From: Lysobacteraceae bacterium 2PB
GTDB taxonomy: Bacteria > Pseudomonadota > Gammaproteobacteria > Xanthomonadales > Xanthomonadaceae
Direction: 5' to 3'
DNA: 38,322 bases
Assembly: GCA_005502915.1 (NCBI GenBank)
Contig: SCMT01000036.1
Location: 1 to 38,322 of the forward strand
In this document: one piece after another, positions 6,924 to 18,026 of the stretch
How positions within the stretch are numbered: the stretch's first letter is position 1
How the letters are laid out: each line of letters opens with the position of its first letter
The notes under the pieces: model-generated
Told to the model about the DNA's origin: nothing
What the model saw: only the letters and a program-made list of their open reading frames with translations
Databases searched by the model: none
Made by a program: the position numbers and the translations under genes

Positions 6924-8315
6924 CTACAACTTCTGGCTTCCGCCCGAGCTGTTCTGCACCAGCGATTCCTGTTGAGACTGCGGTTGCGAGACCTGCACCG
7001 GCACAGGCGCAAGCTTGGCGAGGTTGATGCTCTCGTCGACGGACATGCCACTGCCCTCGACCACAGCGTTGCGTCCCGTCTCGCCCGAACCCTGGGTGGC
7101 GATGATGCCCGACTTGTCCTGATTGAACATCACACCCTCGATCTGCGTCAATCCGCGCTCTTGCGCGGCGAACGCAAGCGCTGCGGCGACGTTGCGTATG
7201 TCTTGCGGGGATCCACCGAGCTTTTCCTTTTCATCGAATTCCGCGACCTTGATCAGCGCCTGCGCGAACAGGGGATGATCGTCCTTCGTGGGCACCACGG
7301 AAACGGAAGACGATGCCTGCTGCTTTTCCGGAACCAGCGAGCCGATGTTGCCCAAATCGATGCCCAGGTCGCCGAGACTCCCCATCTGCACCGCGCCCTT
7401 GAATTCGTAACGACCGTCCTGCGGCATGTTCAACGAGGCGTGGGCATGCAACCTCTCTGGATCGATGACGTATTGGCGGTCTTCGAGCCGCTCCTCTCCA
7501 TACGCTTTCTCATGGGCATTGACGAGGGTGACACCGAGCTTGATCGCCTCCTGCCGGTACGCCATGTAGTCGCCATTGATCATCTTGTCCGCGTAATAGA
7601 TCTTCATCGCTTCGATGTTGTCTTCGGACTTGGGCATGTGGAAATTCTTGTCCACTTCCAGCCCGCCTCTCAGCGCGTATTGCGCAGGGTCGCCCGACTT
7701 CCGGATGAAATCGCCCATGCGCACCGGATCGAGCTCGTAGATCGTCTCCAGCTCCTTGCCCTTCTTGGCGCCGCCATGGATCAACGCATAAGACGCCATC
7801 GCATTGAATCCGCCGATGTTCGCCTGGGCTTCCTCGGTTCGCTGCGCCTGTACGTATGACTCGATGGCGTTGGTGTAGTCGCGGGGCCCCTGACTCTCCT
7901 GCTTCGCGATCTTTTCAACCTCGGGGAAAAGCACCCTTTCAGCCTGATTCCTGCCTTTCAGTGAACGCGCATGATCGATCTCGTGACCCATCACGAACAT
8001 CAACTCCGCATACGCGGCGTCGCTGCGGTTGAATTGCGGACGGACGTGCATCGTCCGCGAATGCGCGTTGTATCCCGCCGCCGCGTTGTCGCCTGGATTC
8101 TCCGGCGAGAACCGGGTGAGGTATCCATCGCGCACCGCTCCGAGCACCCGCTCCTTGAGGTCGGGGGAGAGCCTCATGACATCGCGCATGCCTTCGGCGG
8201 CGGCCTTGTGTCCTTTCCCGCCTTTCGCGTAGGCGTCGAGCATATCGTCGAGGTCGCGCTGCGGCTTGCCGCCCGGATCGACCATGTTCTTCAGTCCTCT
8301 GAACAATTCAGACAT
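6924..8315 (-). CDS. Putative X-T4SS effector: HExxH metallopeptidase with XVIPCD tail (463 aa)
   Basis: A candidate toxin exported by the antibacterial type IV secretion system of Xanthomonadales. Residues 343-436 fit the XVIPCD recruitment domain: DDHPLFAQA, then ERGLTQIEGV and IIATQG in place of the usual GLxxIxxV and FAVQG motifs. A Gln-rich tail follows (about residues 437-463), also typical. The N-terminal part is an effector domain with HEIDH at 111-115, a zinc-metallopeptidase HExxH motif, preceded by helical MFVMG. I do not recognise the rest and cannot name the substrate. The ATG at 8315 is chosen over the open upstream frame because GGAG precedes it and it overlaps the upstream immunity gene by 8 bp. 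There is no signal peptide, as expected for T4SS effectors. The VirB/VirD4 genes are not in the window. Confidence 0.8.
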   Translation of the reverse strand: MSELFRGLKNMVDPGGKPQRDLDDMLDAYAKGGKGHKAAAEGMRDVMRLSPDLKERVLGAVRDGYLTRFSPENPGDNAAAGYNAHSRTMHVRPQFNRSDAAYAELMFVMGHEIDHARSLKGRNQAERVLFPEVEKIAKQESQGPRDYTNAIESYVQAQRTEEAQANIGGFNAMASYALIHGGAKKGKELETIYELDPVRMGDFIRKSGDPAQYALRGGLEVDKNFHMPKSEDNIEAMKIYYADKMINGDYMAYRQEAIKLGVTLVNAHEKAYGEERLEDRQYVIDPERLHAHASLNMPQDGRYEFKGAVQMGSLGDLGIDLGNIGSLVPEKQQASSSVSVVPTKDDHPLFAQALIKVAEFDEKEKLGGSPQDIRNVAAALAFAAQERGLTQIEGVMFNQDKSGIIATQGSGETGRNAVVEGSGMSVDESINLAKLAPVPVQVSQPQSQQESLVQNSSGGSQKL

Positions 8316-8850
8316 GATCTTCCGCTCCTGCGAAGGTGTTCGTCTTGATGTCGGCATCGACCGAAATCCGGGTGAGCCGCAGGCTCAGCCTTTCCGCCGA
8401 TGGATCCTCGCATTCGACATTCACGCGCACTTCCACGTCGTCGCGGGTGAACACTTCTCCACTCAGCACGTTGCGCGGGCCGAGCAACGGCTCGCGGCGA
8501 TAGCCTGCCTGGACCAGCGAACGGGCGAAGTCCTCCAACGCCGGGACGGAGGGCGGGAGTCCGCCGTCGGCCTCGTCGTCCGGGTCGAACGAAATGGTCA
8601 GTCGCTTGGGCGCCGTACCCTTGCGATTCGGGATGGTACCAAGATGGCACATCCAACCCGCTTCGAGCGGCAAGCCGAAGCCGTAACGCTCGGCGTCTTC
8701 AGGGTCGTGTCGTACTGCGACACCGGTCGCGCGCTCGATCGCATCCGGGGCAAGATCGTTCGGACCGTGCAGTCCTGTCAGAAGAGCGAGAACACGGGCG
8801 CCGATTTCAGCCGGTGCCGGCGGTGGGGCATTGAGAGACGTCGTCGTCAT
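8308..8850 (-). CDS. Putative cognate immunity protein (180 aa)
   Basis: This 180-residue soluble protein has no family I recognise. It lies immediately upstream of the effector gene and overlaps it by 8 bp, so both are made from one message. In known Xanthomonadales effector loci the partner gene encodes an immunity protein, and I infer that role. It has no signal peptide or lipobox, unlike many immunity lipoproteins that guard the periplasm, suggesting protection of a cytosolic target or inhibition inside the cytosol. The start at 8850 is supported by AAGGA 7 bases upstream; the frame is open further upstream to 8937 without a good ribosome site. C-terminal segments alternate charged and hydrophobic residues (DDVEVRVNVECED). 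Confidence 0.6.
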   Translation of the reverse strand: MTTTSLNAPPPAPAEIGARVLALLTGLHGPNDLAPDAIERATGVAVRHDPEDAERYGFGLPLEAGWMCHLGTIPNRKGTAPKRLTISFDPDDEADGGLPPSVPALEDFARSLVQAGYRREPLLGPRNVLSGEVFTRDDVEVRVNVECEDPSAERLSLRLTRISVDADIKTNTFAGAEDHV

Positions 8851-9412
8851 ATGCATGTCCTTGTGCGATGGGGCTTCGGTGTGGAGCATCTGCGCCGTGG
8901 AGACCGCGTTGCGTTGCCGGGCGCGGTCGGGATGCATTCACAGGCGCTCGGCATGCGCTCGATTCATAGATCTCGCGCGTTCGCAGTGATGTCGGCCCGT
9001 GCATTTCGCGTTGCCGGAACAGGGCCGCAACAGGCTCCTCCCGCCCGAACGGTTGCTGCGGTGGGGACGCTCGGCCCCCGAACCTTCAGATCATCGATTC
9101 ACCGTCGATCGTCGGATCGCGGCTCGGCCCTCGCTGCCTCTGACTCCAGGCAACGATCGTCCGAAGTAGATCACACCCATGATCGAACGCTCAAGACGGG
9201 CCCGTACGGCCGGCTGTCCGCAGCAGTCGTGCCAGGCAGGCGGGCTCGATGCAGCTGTACGGGCGCGCCATGGCAGCCGCCGCATTGCAACATCCGGAAC
9301 GCTCCGTGCGGGTCGATCGGTGCCGGCTGCTGCGCGCGATCCGGCGCGAACGACGGTTACCCGTGGCTCGCGGACGCGCCGGCCACATGCCGATGCGTCG
9401 CAGGTGGCGCAA
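8851..9412. other. Spacer without a supported gene
   Basis: About 560 bp between the immunity gene and the atp terminator. Open frames here (for example 9091-9285 minus) are Arg-rich, have no ribosome site and look like noise from GC-rich DNA. The immunity/effector promoter should lie near 8851-9000. The minus strand shows an A/T-containing CTATGAAT near 8960-8970, but without a matching -35, so I do not call it. Confidence 0.4.
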
Positions 9413-9439
9413 ACAAAAACGCCGGCTTGCGCCGGCGTC
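9413..9439 (-). terminator. Intrinsic terminator of the atp operon
   Basis: On the minus strand GACGCCGGC, a short loop GCAA and GCCGGCG form a strong GC stem followed directly by TTTTTGTTT. It lies about 30 bp after the atpC stop codon and is a classical Rho-independent terminator for the whole operon. Confidence 0.9.
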
Positions 9440-9468
9440 TTCGGGTGTCGCGGATGCGAACTGGAACC

Positions 9469-9891
9469 TCAGTGCTTGAGGTTCTTGCGCAGGCGCTCCA
9501 GCGCGCTCAGCTGGGCGAGGCTCATCGCCAGCTGGGCCTGGGCTTCCTCGGCGCTCATCTTCGGATCCTTGTGCGCCAAGGCGCGCCGGGCTTCCTCGAT
9601 CGCCGACTTCACCGCCGCCTCGTCGATGTCCTGCGCGCGCACGGCCGTATCGGCCAGCACGGTCACGACCTGGGGCTGCACTTCGAGGATGCCGCCGGAG
9701 ATCGCGAAGTCCAGGACTTCGCCGTTCGGCTGGGTCACGATGACCTTGCCGGGCTTCAGGCGGGTGATAAGCGGCGCATGGCGCGGCGCGATGCCGAGTT
9801 CGCCTTCTTCGCCGGTGGCGACGACCAGCGTGGCTTCGCCGTGGAAGATCTCGGCTTCGGCGCTGACGATGTCGCAACGAATGGTGGCCAT
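9469..9891 (-). CDS. atpC: F1 ATP synthase epsilon subunit
   Basis: The epsilon subunit sits in the central stalk, joins gamma to the c-ring and can restrain ATP hydrolysis through its C-terminal helices. The 140 residues match the bacterial family: an N-terminal beta-sandwich ([11 protein letters not shown], the [12 protein letters not shown] loop, [13 protein letters not shown]) and a C-terminal helical hairpin rich in Ala and Arg. It is the last gene of the operon, separated from atpD by a 114 bp spacer full of palindromes rather than the usual short gap, and followed by a strong terminator. Confidence 0.97.
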   Translation of the reverse strand: MATIRCDIVSAEAEIFHGEATLVVATGEEGELGIAPRHAPLITRLKPGKVIVTQPNGEVLDFAISGGILEVQPQVVTVLADTAVRAQDIDEAAVKSAIEEARRALAHKDPKMSAEEAQAQLAMSLAQLSALERLRKNLKH

Positions 9892-9905
9892 GGGTATCGA
9901 TTCCT

Positions 9906-9998
9906 GTAGGGCGGGCTTCAGCCCGCCGCTCTACTCGCAACCCCGGACGCGCACGCGCATCCGGGATCTCGCAATGGTGGGCCCGAGGCCCACCCTAC
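9906..9998. repeat. REP-like palindrome cluster in atpD-atpC spacer
   Basis: Two related palindromes in opposite orientation: gtagggcgggc-ttca-gcccgcc at 9906-9927 and ggtgggcccgaggcccaccctac at 9976-9998. Between them lies a CCCGGA...TCCGGG repeat at 9942-9965. The shared unit GTAGGGYGGGC with an inverted partner is the layout of a BIME (paired REP sequences) inside an operon. It may set mRNA stability between atpD and atpC. Confidence 0.7.
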
Positions 9999-10005
9999 GC
10001 TCGGC

Positions 10006-11496
<1,491 letters not shown>

Positions 11497-12360
11497 TCAG
11501 ACCGCGGCCGCGCCGCCGACGATTTCGGAGATTTCCTGGGTGATCGCGGCCTGGCGCGCCTTGTTGTAGACGAGGTTCAGGGTGCCGATCAGCTTGGTCG
11601 CGTTGTCGCTGGCGGCCTTCATCGCCACCATGCGCGCCGCGTGCTCGGACGCCACGTTCTCCATCACCGCCTGGTAGACGAGCGACTCGATGTAGCGGGT
11701 CAGCACGTGTTCCAGGACGCCCTGGGCGCTCGGTTCGTAGATGTAGTCCCAGTCGTGCTCGGCGACGGCGGTTTCCGACGGCGGCAGCGGCAGCAGCTGG
11801 TCGAAGGCCGCGCGCTGGGTCATCGTGTTGACGAAGTCGTTGTAGACGAGGAAGACCTTGTCCACGTTGCCGGCCGTGTAGGCATCCAGCATGACCTTGA
11901 TGACGCCGATCAGCTGGTCGACGCGCGGCGTGTCGCCCAGGTGCGTGACCGAGGCCAGCATGCCGACCTTGATGCGACGGAAGAACACCGTGGCCTTCTG
12001 GCCGATGGTGACCACGTCGACTTCGACGCCCTTGGCCTGCCAGTCGCGGATCTCGACCAGCAGCTTGCGGAACAGGTTGTTGTTCAGGCCGCCGGCGAGG
12101 CCGCGATCGGACGAGACGATCACGTAGCCGATGCGCTTGATCTCCTTGCGTTCCTCCAGGTACGGATGGTGGAACTCGGAGTTGGCCTGGGCCAGGTGGC
12201 CGACGACCTGCTTCATCGCGCGCGCATACGGACGCGAGGCCTTCATCCGGTCCTGCGCCTTGCGGATCTTGGATGCCGAGACCATTTCCAGTGCGCGCGT
12301 CACCTTGCGGGTGTTCTGCACCGACTTGATCTTGGTCTTGATTTCTCTGCCGCCTGCCAT
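11497..12360 (-). CDS. atpG: F1 ATP synthase gamma subunit
   Basis: The gamma subunit is the rotating shaft inside the alpha3-beta3 ring. The 287 residues match the usual length. The N-terminal [20 protein letters not shown] and the C-terminal [20 protein letters not shown] are the two conserved long helices that form the coiled-coil axle. The middle Rossmann-like part carries [11 protein letters not shown]. The gene lies downstream of atpA across an 87 bp spacer filled by REP-like palindromes. Confidence 0.97.
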   Translation of the reverse strand: MAGGREIKTKIKSVQNTRKVTRALEMVSASKIRKAQDRMKASRPYARAMKQVVGHLAQANSEFHHPYLEERKEIKRIGYVIVSSDRGLAGGLNNNLFRKLLVEIRDWQAKGVEVDVVTIGQKATVFFRRIKVGMLASVTHLGDTPRVDQLIGVIKVMLDAYTAGNVDKVFLVYNDFVNTMTQRAAFDQLLPLPPSETAVAEHDWDYIYEPSAQGVLEHVLTRYIESLVYQAVMENVASEHAARMVAMKAASDNATKLIGTLNLVYNKARQAAITQEISEIVGGAAAV

Positions 12361-12371
12361 CTTCGTTTCCC

Positions 12372-12445
12372 GTAGGGCGGACTCAGAAAGCCCGCCGTTG
12401 CCGATTGCGACGCATCCGAAGGCGGGCCGGGGGCCCGCCCTGCGG
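12372..12445. repeat. REP-like palindrome pair in atpA-atpG spacer
   Basis: The spacer contains gtagggcgg with its partner cccgcc (12372-12396) and then ggcgggcc-ggg-ggcccgccc-tgcgg (12421-12445). These are the same GTAGGGCGG/CCGCCCTGC units as in the atpD-atpC spacer, in opposite orientation, so this is a second BIME-like insertion in the operon. Confidence 0.65.
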
Positions 12446-12447
12446 CA

Positions 12448-13998
<1,551 letters not shown>

Positions 13999-14049
13999 GG
14001 TTGTTTCCTGGTTTGAAAGCAGGCCGCAGCCCGCCTCTTCAAGTGTGTG

Positions 14050-14577
14050 TTATTGCGCCAGCGCGGTCTGCAGCCGGGCGAGCTTGCTGCGCAGCGAACC
14101 GTCGATCACCACGTCGCCGGCGTCGATCACCGCGCCGCCGATCAGGCTCTCGTCGACCGCCGTCTGCAACTCGACCTCGCGGCCGAAGCGGCGCTTGAGC
14201 GCAGCCTTGATGCCGTCGAGTTCCGAGGCCTGCAGCGCGGTGGCGGAGGTGACCTTCGCCTTGACGATGCGTTCGGCGTCGGCGCGCAGTTCCTCGAACA
14301 GCCCGGCGATTTCCGGCAGCAGCGGCAGGCGGCGGTTGTCCGCAAGCAGCGCGAGGAAATCGCCGAAGGTGTCGGAAGACTGCTCCGGCGACAGCAGGGC
14401 GACGGCATCGGCGCGACCGAGGTGCGGGTGGCCGAGCAGTGCCTGCACGCGCGGATCGGCGGCGACCTGCGATGCGAACGCGAGCGCGTCCGACCATTGC
14501 TGGGCGGCACCGGCGTCGCGCGCGAGCGCATAGGCGGCGCGGGCGTAGGGGCGTGCGAGAGTGAGGGCCTGGCTCAT
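14050..14577 (-). CDS. atpH: F1 ATP synthase delta subunit
   Basis: The delta subunit links the alpha3-beta3 head to the b-subunit stator. The 175 residues start MSQALTLARPYARAAYALA, the family's conserved N-terminal helix. The C-terminal beta domain ends with DPSLIGG-type residues (here ESLIGGAVIDAGDVVIDGS) and a final helix LRSKLARLQTAL. It is 16 bp after atpF and followed by atpA. Confidence 0.95.
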   Translation of the reverse strand: MSQALTLARPYARAAYALARDAGAAQQWSDALAFASQVAADPRVQALLGHPHLGRADAVALLSPEQSSDTFGDFLALLADNRRLPLLPEIAGLFEELRADAERIVKAKVTSATALQASELDGIKAALKRRFGREVELQTAVDESLIGGAVIDAGDVVIDGSLRSKLARLQTALAQ

Positions 14578-14593
14578 CGGTGGTTGCGTCCCG

Positions 14594-15064
14594 TCAGAGC
14601 TGGGCGGCGAGGTCGTCGATCAGCGCCTTGTGGGCGTTGGCGTCGATTTCGCGCTTCAGCAGCTTCTCGGCACCCGACACGGCCAGGGCGGACACCTGCT
14701 TGCGCAGGTCTTCCTTGGCGCGGTTGGCGGCGGCGGCGATTTCGGCCTCGGCCAGCGCCTTCTGCCGGTGGGCTTCGGCGACGGCTTCGTTCTTGGCCTG
14801 GTCGATGATCTGGTTCGCGCGCTGGTGGGCCTGTTCGATGATCTCGTTGGCCTTGCCGCGGGCGAGCTTCAGCTCTTCGTTGACCTTCTCTTCCGCCTGC
14901 TGCAGCAGCGCCTGGCTGTTGTCGGCGGCGGCGAGGCCTTCGGCGATCTTCTGCTGGCGCTCTTCGATGGCCTTCAGCAGCGGCGGCCAGATCTTGGTCG
15001 CGATGATCCAGATCAGACCAGCGAACGCGAGCGCCTGGGCAAATAGAGTGAGATTGATGTTCAT
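14594..15064 (-). CDS. atpF: Fo ATP synthase b subunit
   Basis: The peripheral-stalk subunit, 156 residues. One N-terminal membrane helix (residues 1-25, [20 protein letters not shown]) is followed by a long charged, Ala-rich helix that dimerises and reaches delta. The length and the ALRAEVAxL-like heptad character are normal. Separated from atpE by 110 bp that include a strong hairpin. Confidence 0.95.
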   Translation of the reverse strand: MNINLTLFAQALAFAGLIWIIATKIWPPLLKAIEERQQKIAEGLAAADNSQALLQQAEEKVNEELKLARGKANEIIEQAHQRANQIIDQAKNEAVAEAHRQKALAEAEIAAAANRAKEDLRKQVSALAVSGAEKLLKREIDANAHKALIDDLAAQL

Positions 15065-15094
15065 GCGTAGGGCTCTGCCTGAAGTGACGGGAAA

Positions 15095-15112
15095 GGGCGC
15101 CGCAAGGCGCCC
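15095..15112 (-). other. GC hairpin between atpE and atpF
   Basis: On the minus strand GGGCGCC-TTGC-GGCGCCC is followed by TTTCCC, resembling a weak terminator. It lies 63 bp after the atpE stop. Such a hairpin could protect the atpE message or cause partial termination so that the c subunit (many copies per enzyme) is made in excess. The effect is inferred. Confidence 0.55.
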
Positions 15113-15174
15113 GTCCTTTCAGTCACGACGCGCGCGGACGGGCCGTGCGCGTCGTCGATCCGCTGGAGACTGGA

Positions 15175-16348
<1,174 letters not shown>

Positions 16349-16379
16349 AGGTACAGACCTTTCAAGTTGAATTGGGGTT

Positions 16380-16805
16380 TCAGCGCCGGACCATCGCAAC
16401 GAACTGCGCGGCCAGCGCGACCAGGACTCCGGCCAGAAGAGGCAGCGCAGGAAGGCGCCAGAGGAGGAGACCCAGGGAAAACACGGTGAAGACCAGCAAC
16501 CACTTGAGGATCACGCCGCCGAACATGCGGGCCAGCGCGACCCCGGAGGGGACCACGTCGCGTCGCAGCGACCAACCGGCCGACAGCGCCGCGCCCAGCG
16601 TGACCGCCCCGCCCCCCGCGAGCACGGCCAGCGCGCTCTCGACACCCAGCGCGAGGCAGACCAGCGAGGCTGCGCACACCGCGACCCCCTGGTAGGCGAT
16701 CGCGCGTCGCGCCAGCCGGCGACCCGCAGCGACAGAATTCAGCACGCGCGGCACCCGGTAAATGGCGAGAAGCGGCGGAACGGCGATCCGGCGTCGAACC
16801 GACAT
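16380..16805 (-). CDS. atpI: ATP synthase assembly protein I
   Basis: A small membrane protein with four hydrophobic segments that helps insert the c-ring and imports Mg2+ or aids assembly in related systems. It is the first gene of the operon. The frame is open to 16916, but the promoter at 16832-16861 lies inside that extension, so the ATG at 16805 (MSVRRRIAVPP) is the earliest usable start; an inner start near VLNSVAAGRRLA is possible. Identity rests on position, length and the AtpI-type pattern ARRAIAYQ with the GGGAVTLGAALS segment. Confidence 0.8.
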   Translation of the reverse strand: MSVRRRIAVPPLLAIYRVPRVLNSVAAGRRLARRAIAYQGVAVCAASLVCLALGVESALAVLAGGGAVTLGAALSAGWSLRRDVVPSGVALARMFGGVILKWLLVFTVFSLGLLLWRLPALPLLAGVLVALAAQFVAMVRR

Positions 16806-16831
16806 CGAAAAGCGCCCCGCGAAGCCGCAAA

Positions 16832-16861
16832 AGTATAGCAGCGGGGGGTTTTGAGGGGCAA
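16832..16861 (-). promoter_or_regulatory. Sigma-70-type promoter of the atp operon
   Basis: On the minus strand TTGCCC (16856-16861) and TATACT (16832-16837) are separated by 18 bp. The -10 box matches 5 of 6 consensus positions. Transcription would begin about 20 bp before the atpI ATG at 16805. The plus-strand DUF2061 gene is divergent. Confidence 0.7.
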
Positions 16862-17003
16862 CCGCGACCATCCCGGGACACCGAGGGCGCACCGGGGCCG
16901 CCCGGCCGATAGCCAACGCCTATCAGCCCGTTTCAAACCATTGATTTGCAAGGGCTCGAGGCTTCGTTGCACCCTGCAGGCCCATCCCTTCCGGAATTCC
17001 GCC

Positions 17004-17204
17004 ATGGCCAAGACCCTCAGTTTCGCCGGCCTGCACATGGGCACCGCCTTCGGCATCGGCTATGCCATGACCGGCAGCCCGTGGGTCGGCGGCGCCCTGG
17101 CACTGGTCGAGCCGGCCTGCAACACCGTCGTGTTCCACCTGCACGAAAAGGCGTGGAAACGGATCGAGGCCCGACGCGGCGCCGGAAGGCTGATCGGCGC
17201 CTGA
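17004..17204 (+). CDS. DUF2061 small membrane protein (66 aa)
   Basis: A 66-residue protein, MAKTLSFAGLHMGTAFGIGY..., with one or two short hydrophobic segments and the DUF2061 pattern of a conserved His, then GSPWVGGALALVEP and CNTVVFHLHEKAW. The family has no known function. I start at the ATG at 17004 because the longer frame has no ribosome site and this N-terminus matches the family. It is a single gene, divergent from atpI and closed by a strong terminator. Confidence 0.85.
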   Translation: MAKTLSFAGLHMGTAFGIGYAMTGSPWVGGALALVEPACNTVVFHLHEKAWKRIEARRGAGRLIGA

Positions 17205-17291
17205 ATCCGGCTGGCTGCCCACTGGAACTCGACGCGCTGACGTCAGTCACATCCTTCGCCTGCAAACATCTCCCTCGGTCGTAACAGGCAG

Positions 17292-17323
17292 CGAAGCCCC
17301 GGCATGTCCGGGGCTTCGTTTTT
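17292..17323 (+). terminator. Rho-independent terminator after DUF2061 gene
   Basis: CGAAGCCCCGG, a 5-base loop (CATGT) and CCGGGGCTTCG form a perfect 11 bp stem followed by TTTTT. The T tract is on the plus strand, so it mainly ends the DUF2061 transcript; the same stem may also help end the convergent racemase transcript. Confidence 0.9.
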
Positions 17324-17330
17324 GCGGCGA

Positions 17331-18023
17331 TCAGACGTCCAGCGCCCAGTCGGCTGCGGCCTCGGCATGGATGCGCGTGGTGTCGAACAACGGCACCGTG
17401 GCATCGCCCTCGCCCACCAGCAACCCGATCTCGGTGCAGCCGAGGATCACGCCCTGCACGCCGCGCGCGACGAGGTCGTCGATGATCGCGCGGTAGGCAT
17501 CGCGCGAGGCGTCGAGGATGCGCCCCAGGCACAGTTCGTCGTAGATCACGCGGTGGACGATCTCGCGCTGCGACGCCTCGGGCACGATCACGTCGATGCC
17601 GGCGGCCTCGATGCGCTGCCTGTAGAAATCGCGCTCCATCGTGAAGCGCGTACCCAGCAGGGCGACGCGCGACAGGCCCGCCGCATGGATGCGTGAGGCG
17701 GTGGCGTCGGCGATGTGCAGCAGCGGGAGGTCGACGGCGGCTTCGATCGCGGGCGCGACCAGGTGCATGGTGTTGGTGCAGACGACGATCGCATCGGCAC
17801 CCGCCACACGCAGGCCACGCGCGGCCTCGACGAGGATCGCGGCCGCCGCATCCCAGTCGTCCGCGCGCTGCAGGGCCTCGATCCCGGCGAAGTCGACGCT
17901 GTGCAGCACCAGCTTCGCCGAATGCAGGCCACCGAGCCGCTGCCGCACCCGCTCGTTGACGATGCGGTAATAGGGAATCGTCGATTCCCAGCTCATGCCG
18001 CCGATGAGGCCGAGCGTGCGCAC
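17331..18023 (-). CDS. Aspartate/glutamate racemase family protein (230 aa)
   Basis: A cofactor-independent amino-acid racemase of the aspartate racemase type (E. coli YgeA relatives). It has the N-terminal LGLIGGMSWEST and the two catalytic cysteines in VVCTNTMH (about residue 82) and LGCTEIGLL (about residue 195). These act as the base pair that inverts the alpha carbon. The substrate, L/D-Asp or another acidic amino acid, cannot be fixed from sequence. The ATG is only 3 bp after the lpdA stop, so it is transcribed with the pyruvate dehydrogenase genes, an association without an obvious metabolic reason. Confidence 0.88.
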   Translation of the reverse strand: MRTLGLIGGMSWESTIPYYRIVNERVRQRLGGLHSAKLVLHSVDFAGIEALQRADDWDAAAAILVEAARGLRVAGADAIVVCTNTMHLVAPAIEAAVDLPLLHIADATASRIHAAGLSRVALLGTRFTMERDFYRQRIEAAGIDVIVPEASQREIVHRVIYDELCLGRILDASRDAYRAIIDDLVARGVQGVILGCTEIGLLVGEGDATVPLFDTTRIHAEAAADWALDV

Positions 18024-18026
18024 GGC

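Noticed and set aside
9091-9285. 64-codon minus-strand frame upstream of the immunity gene
   Set aside because: Arg-rich composition typical of noise in GC-rich DNA, without a ribosome site.
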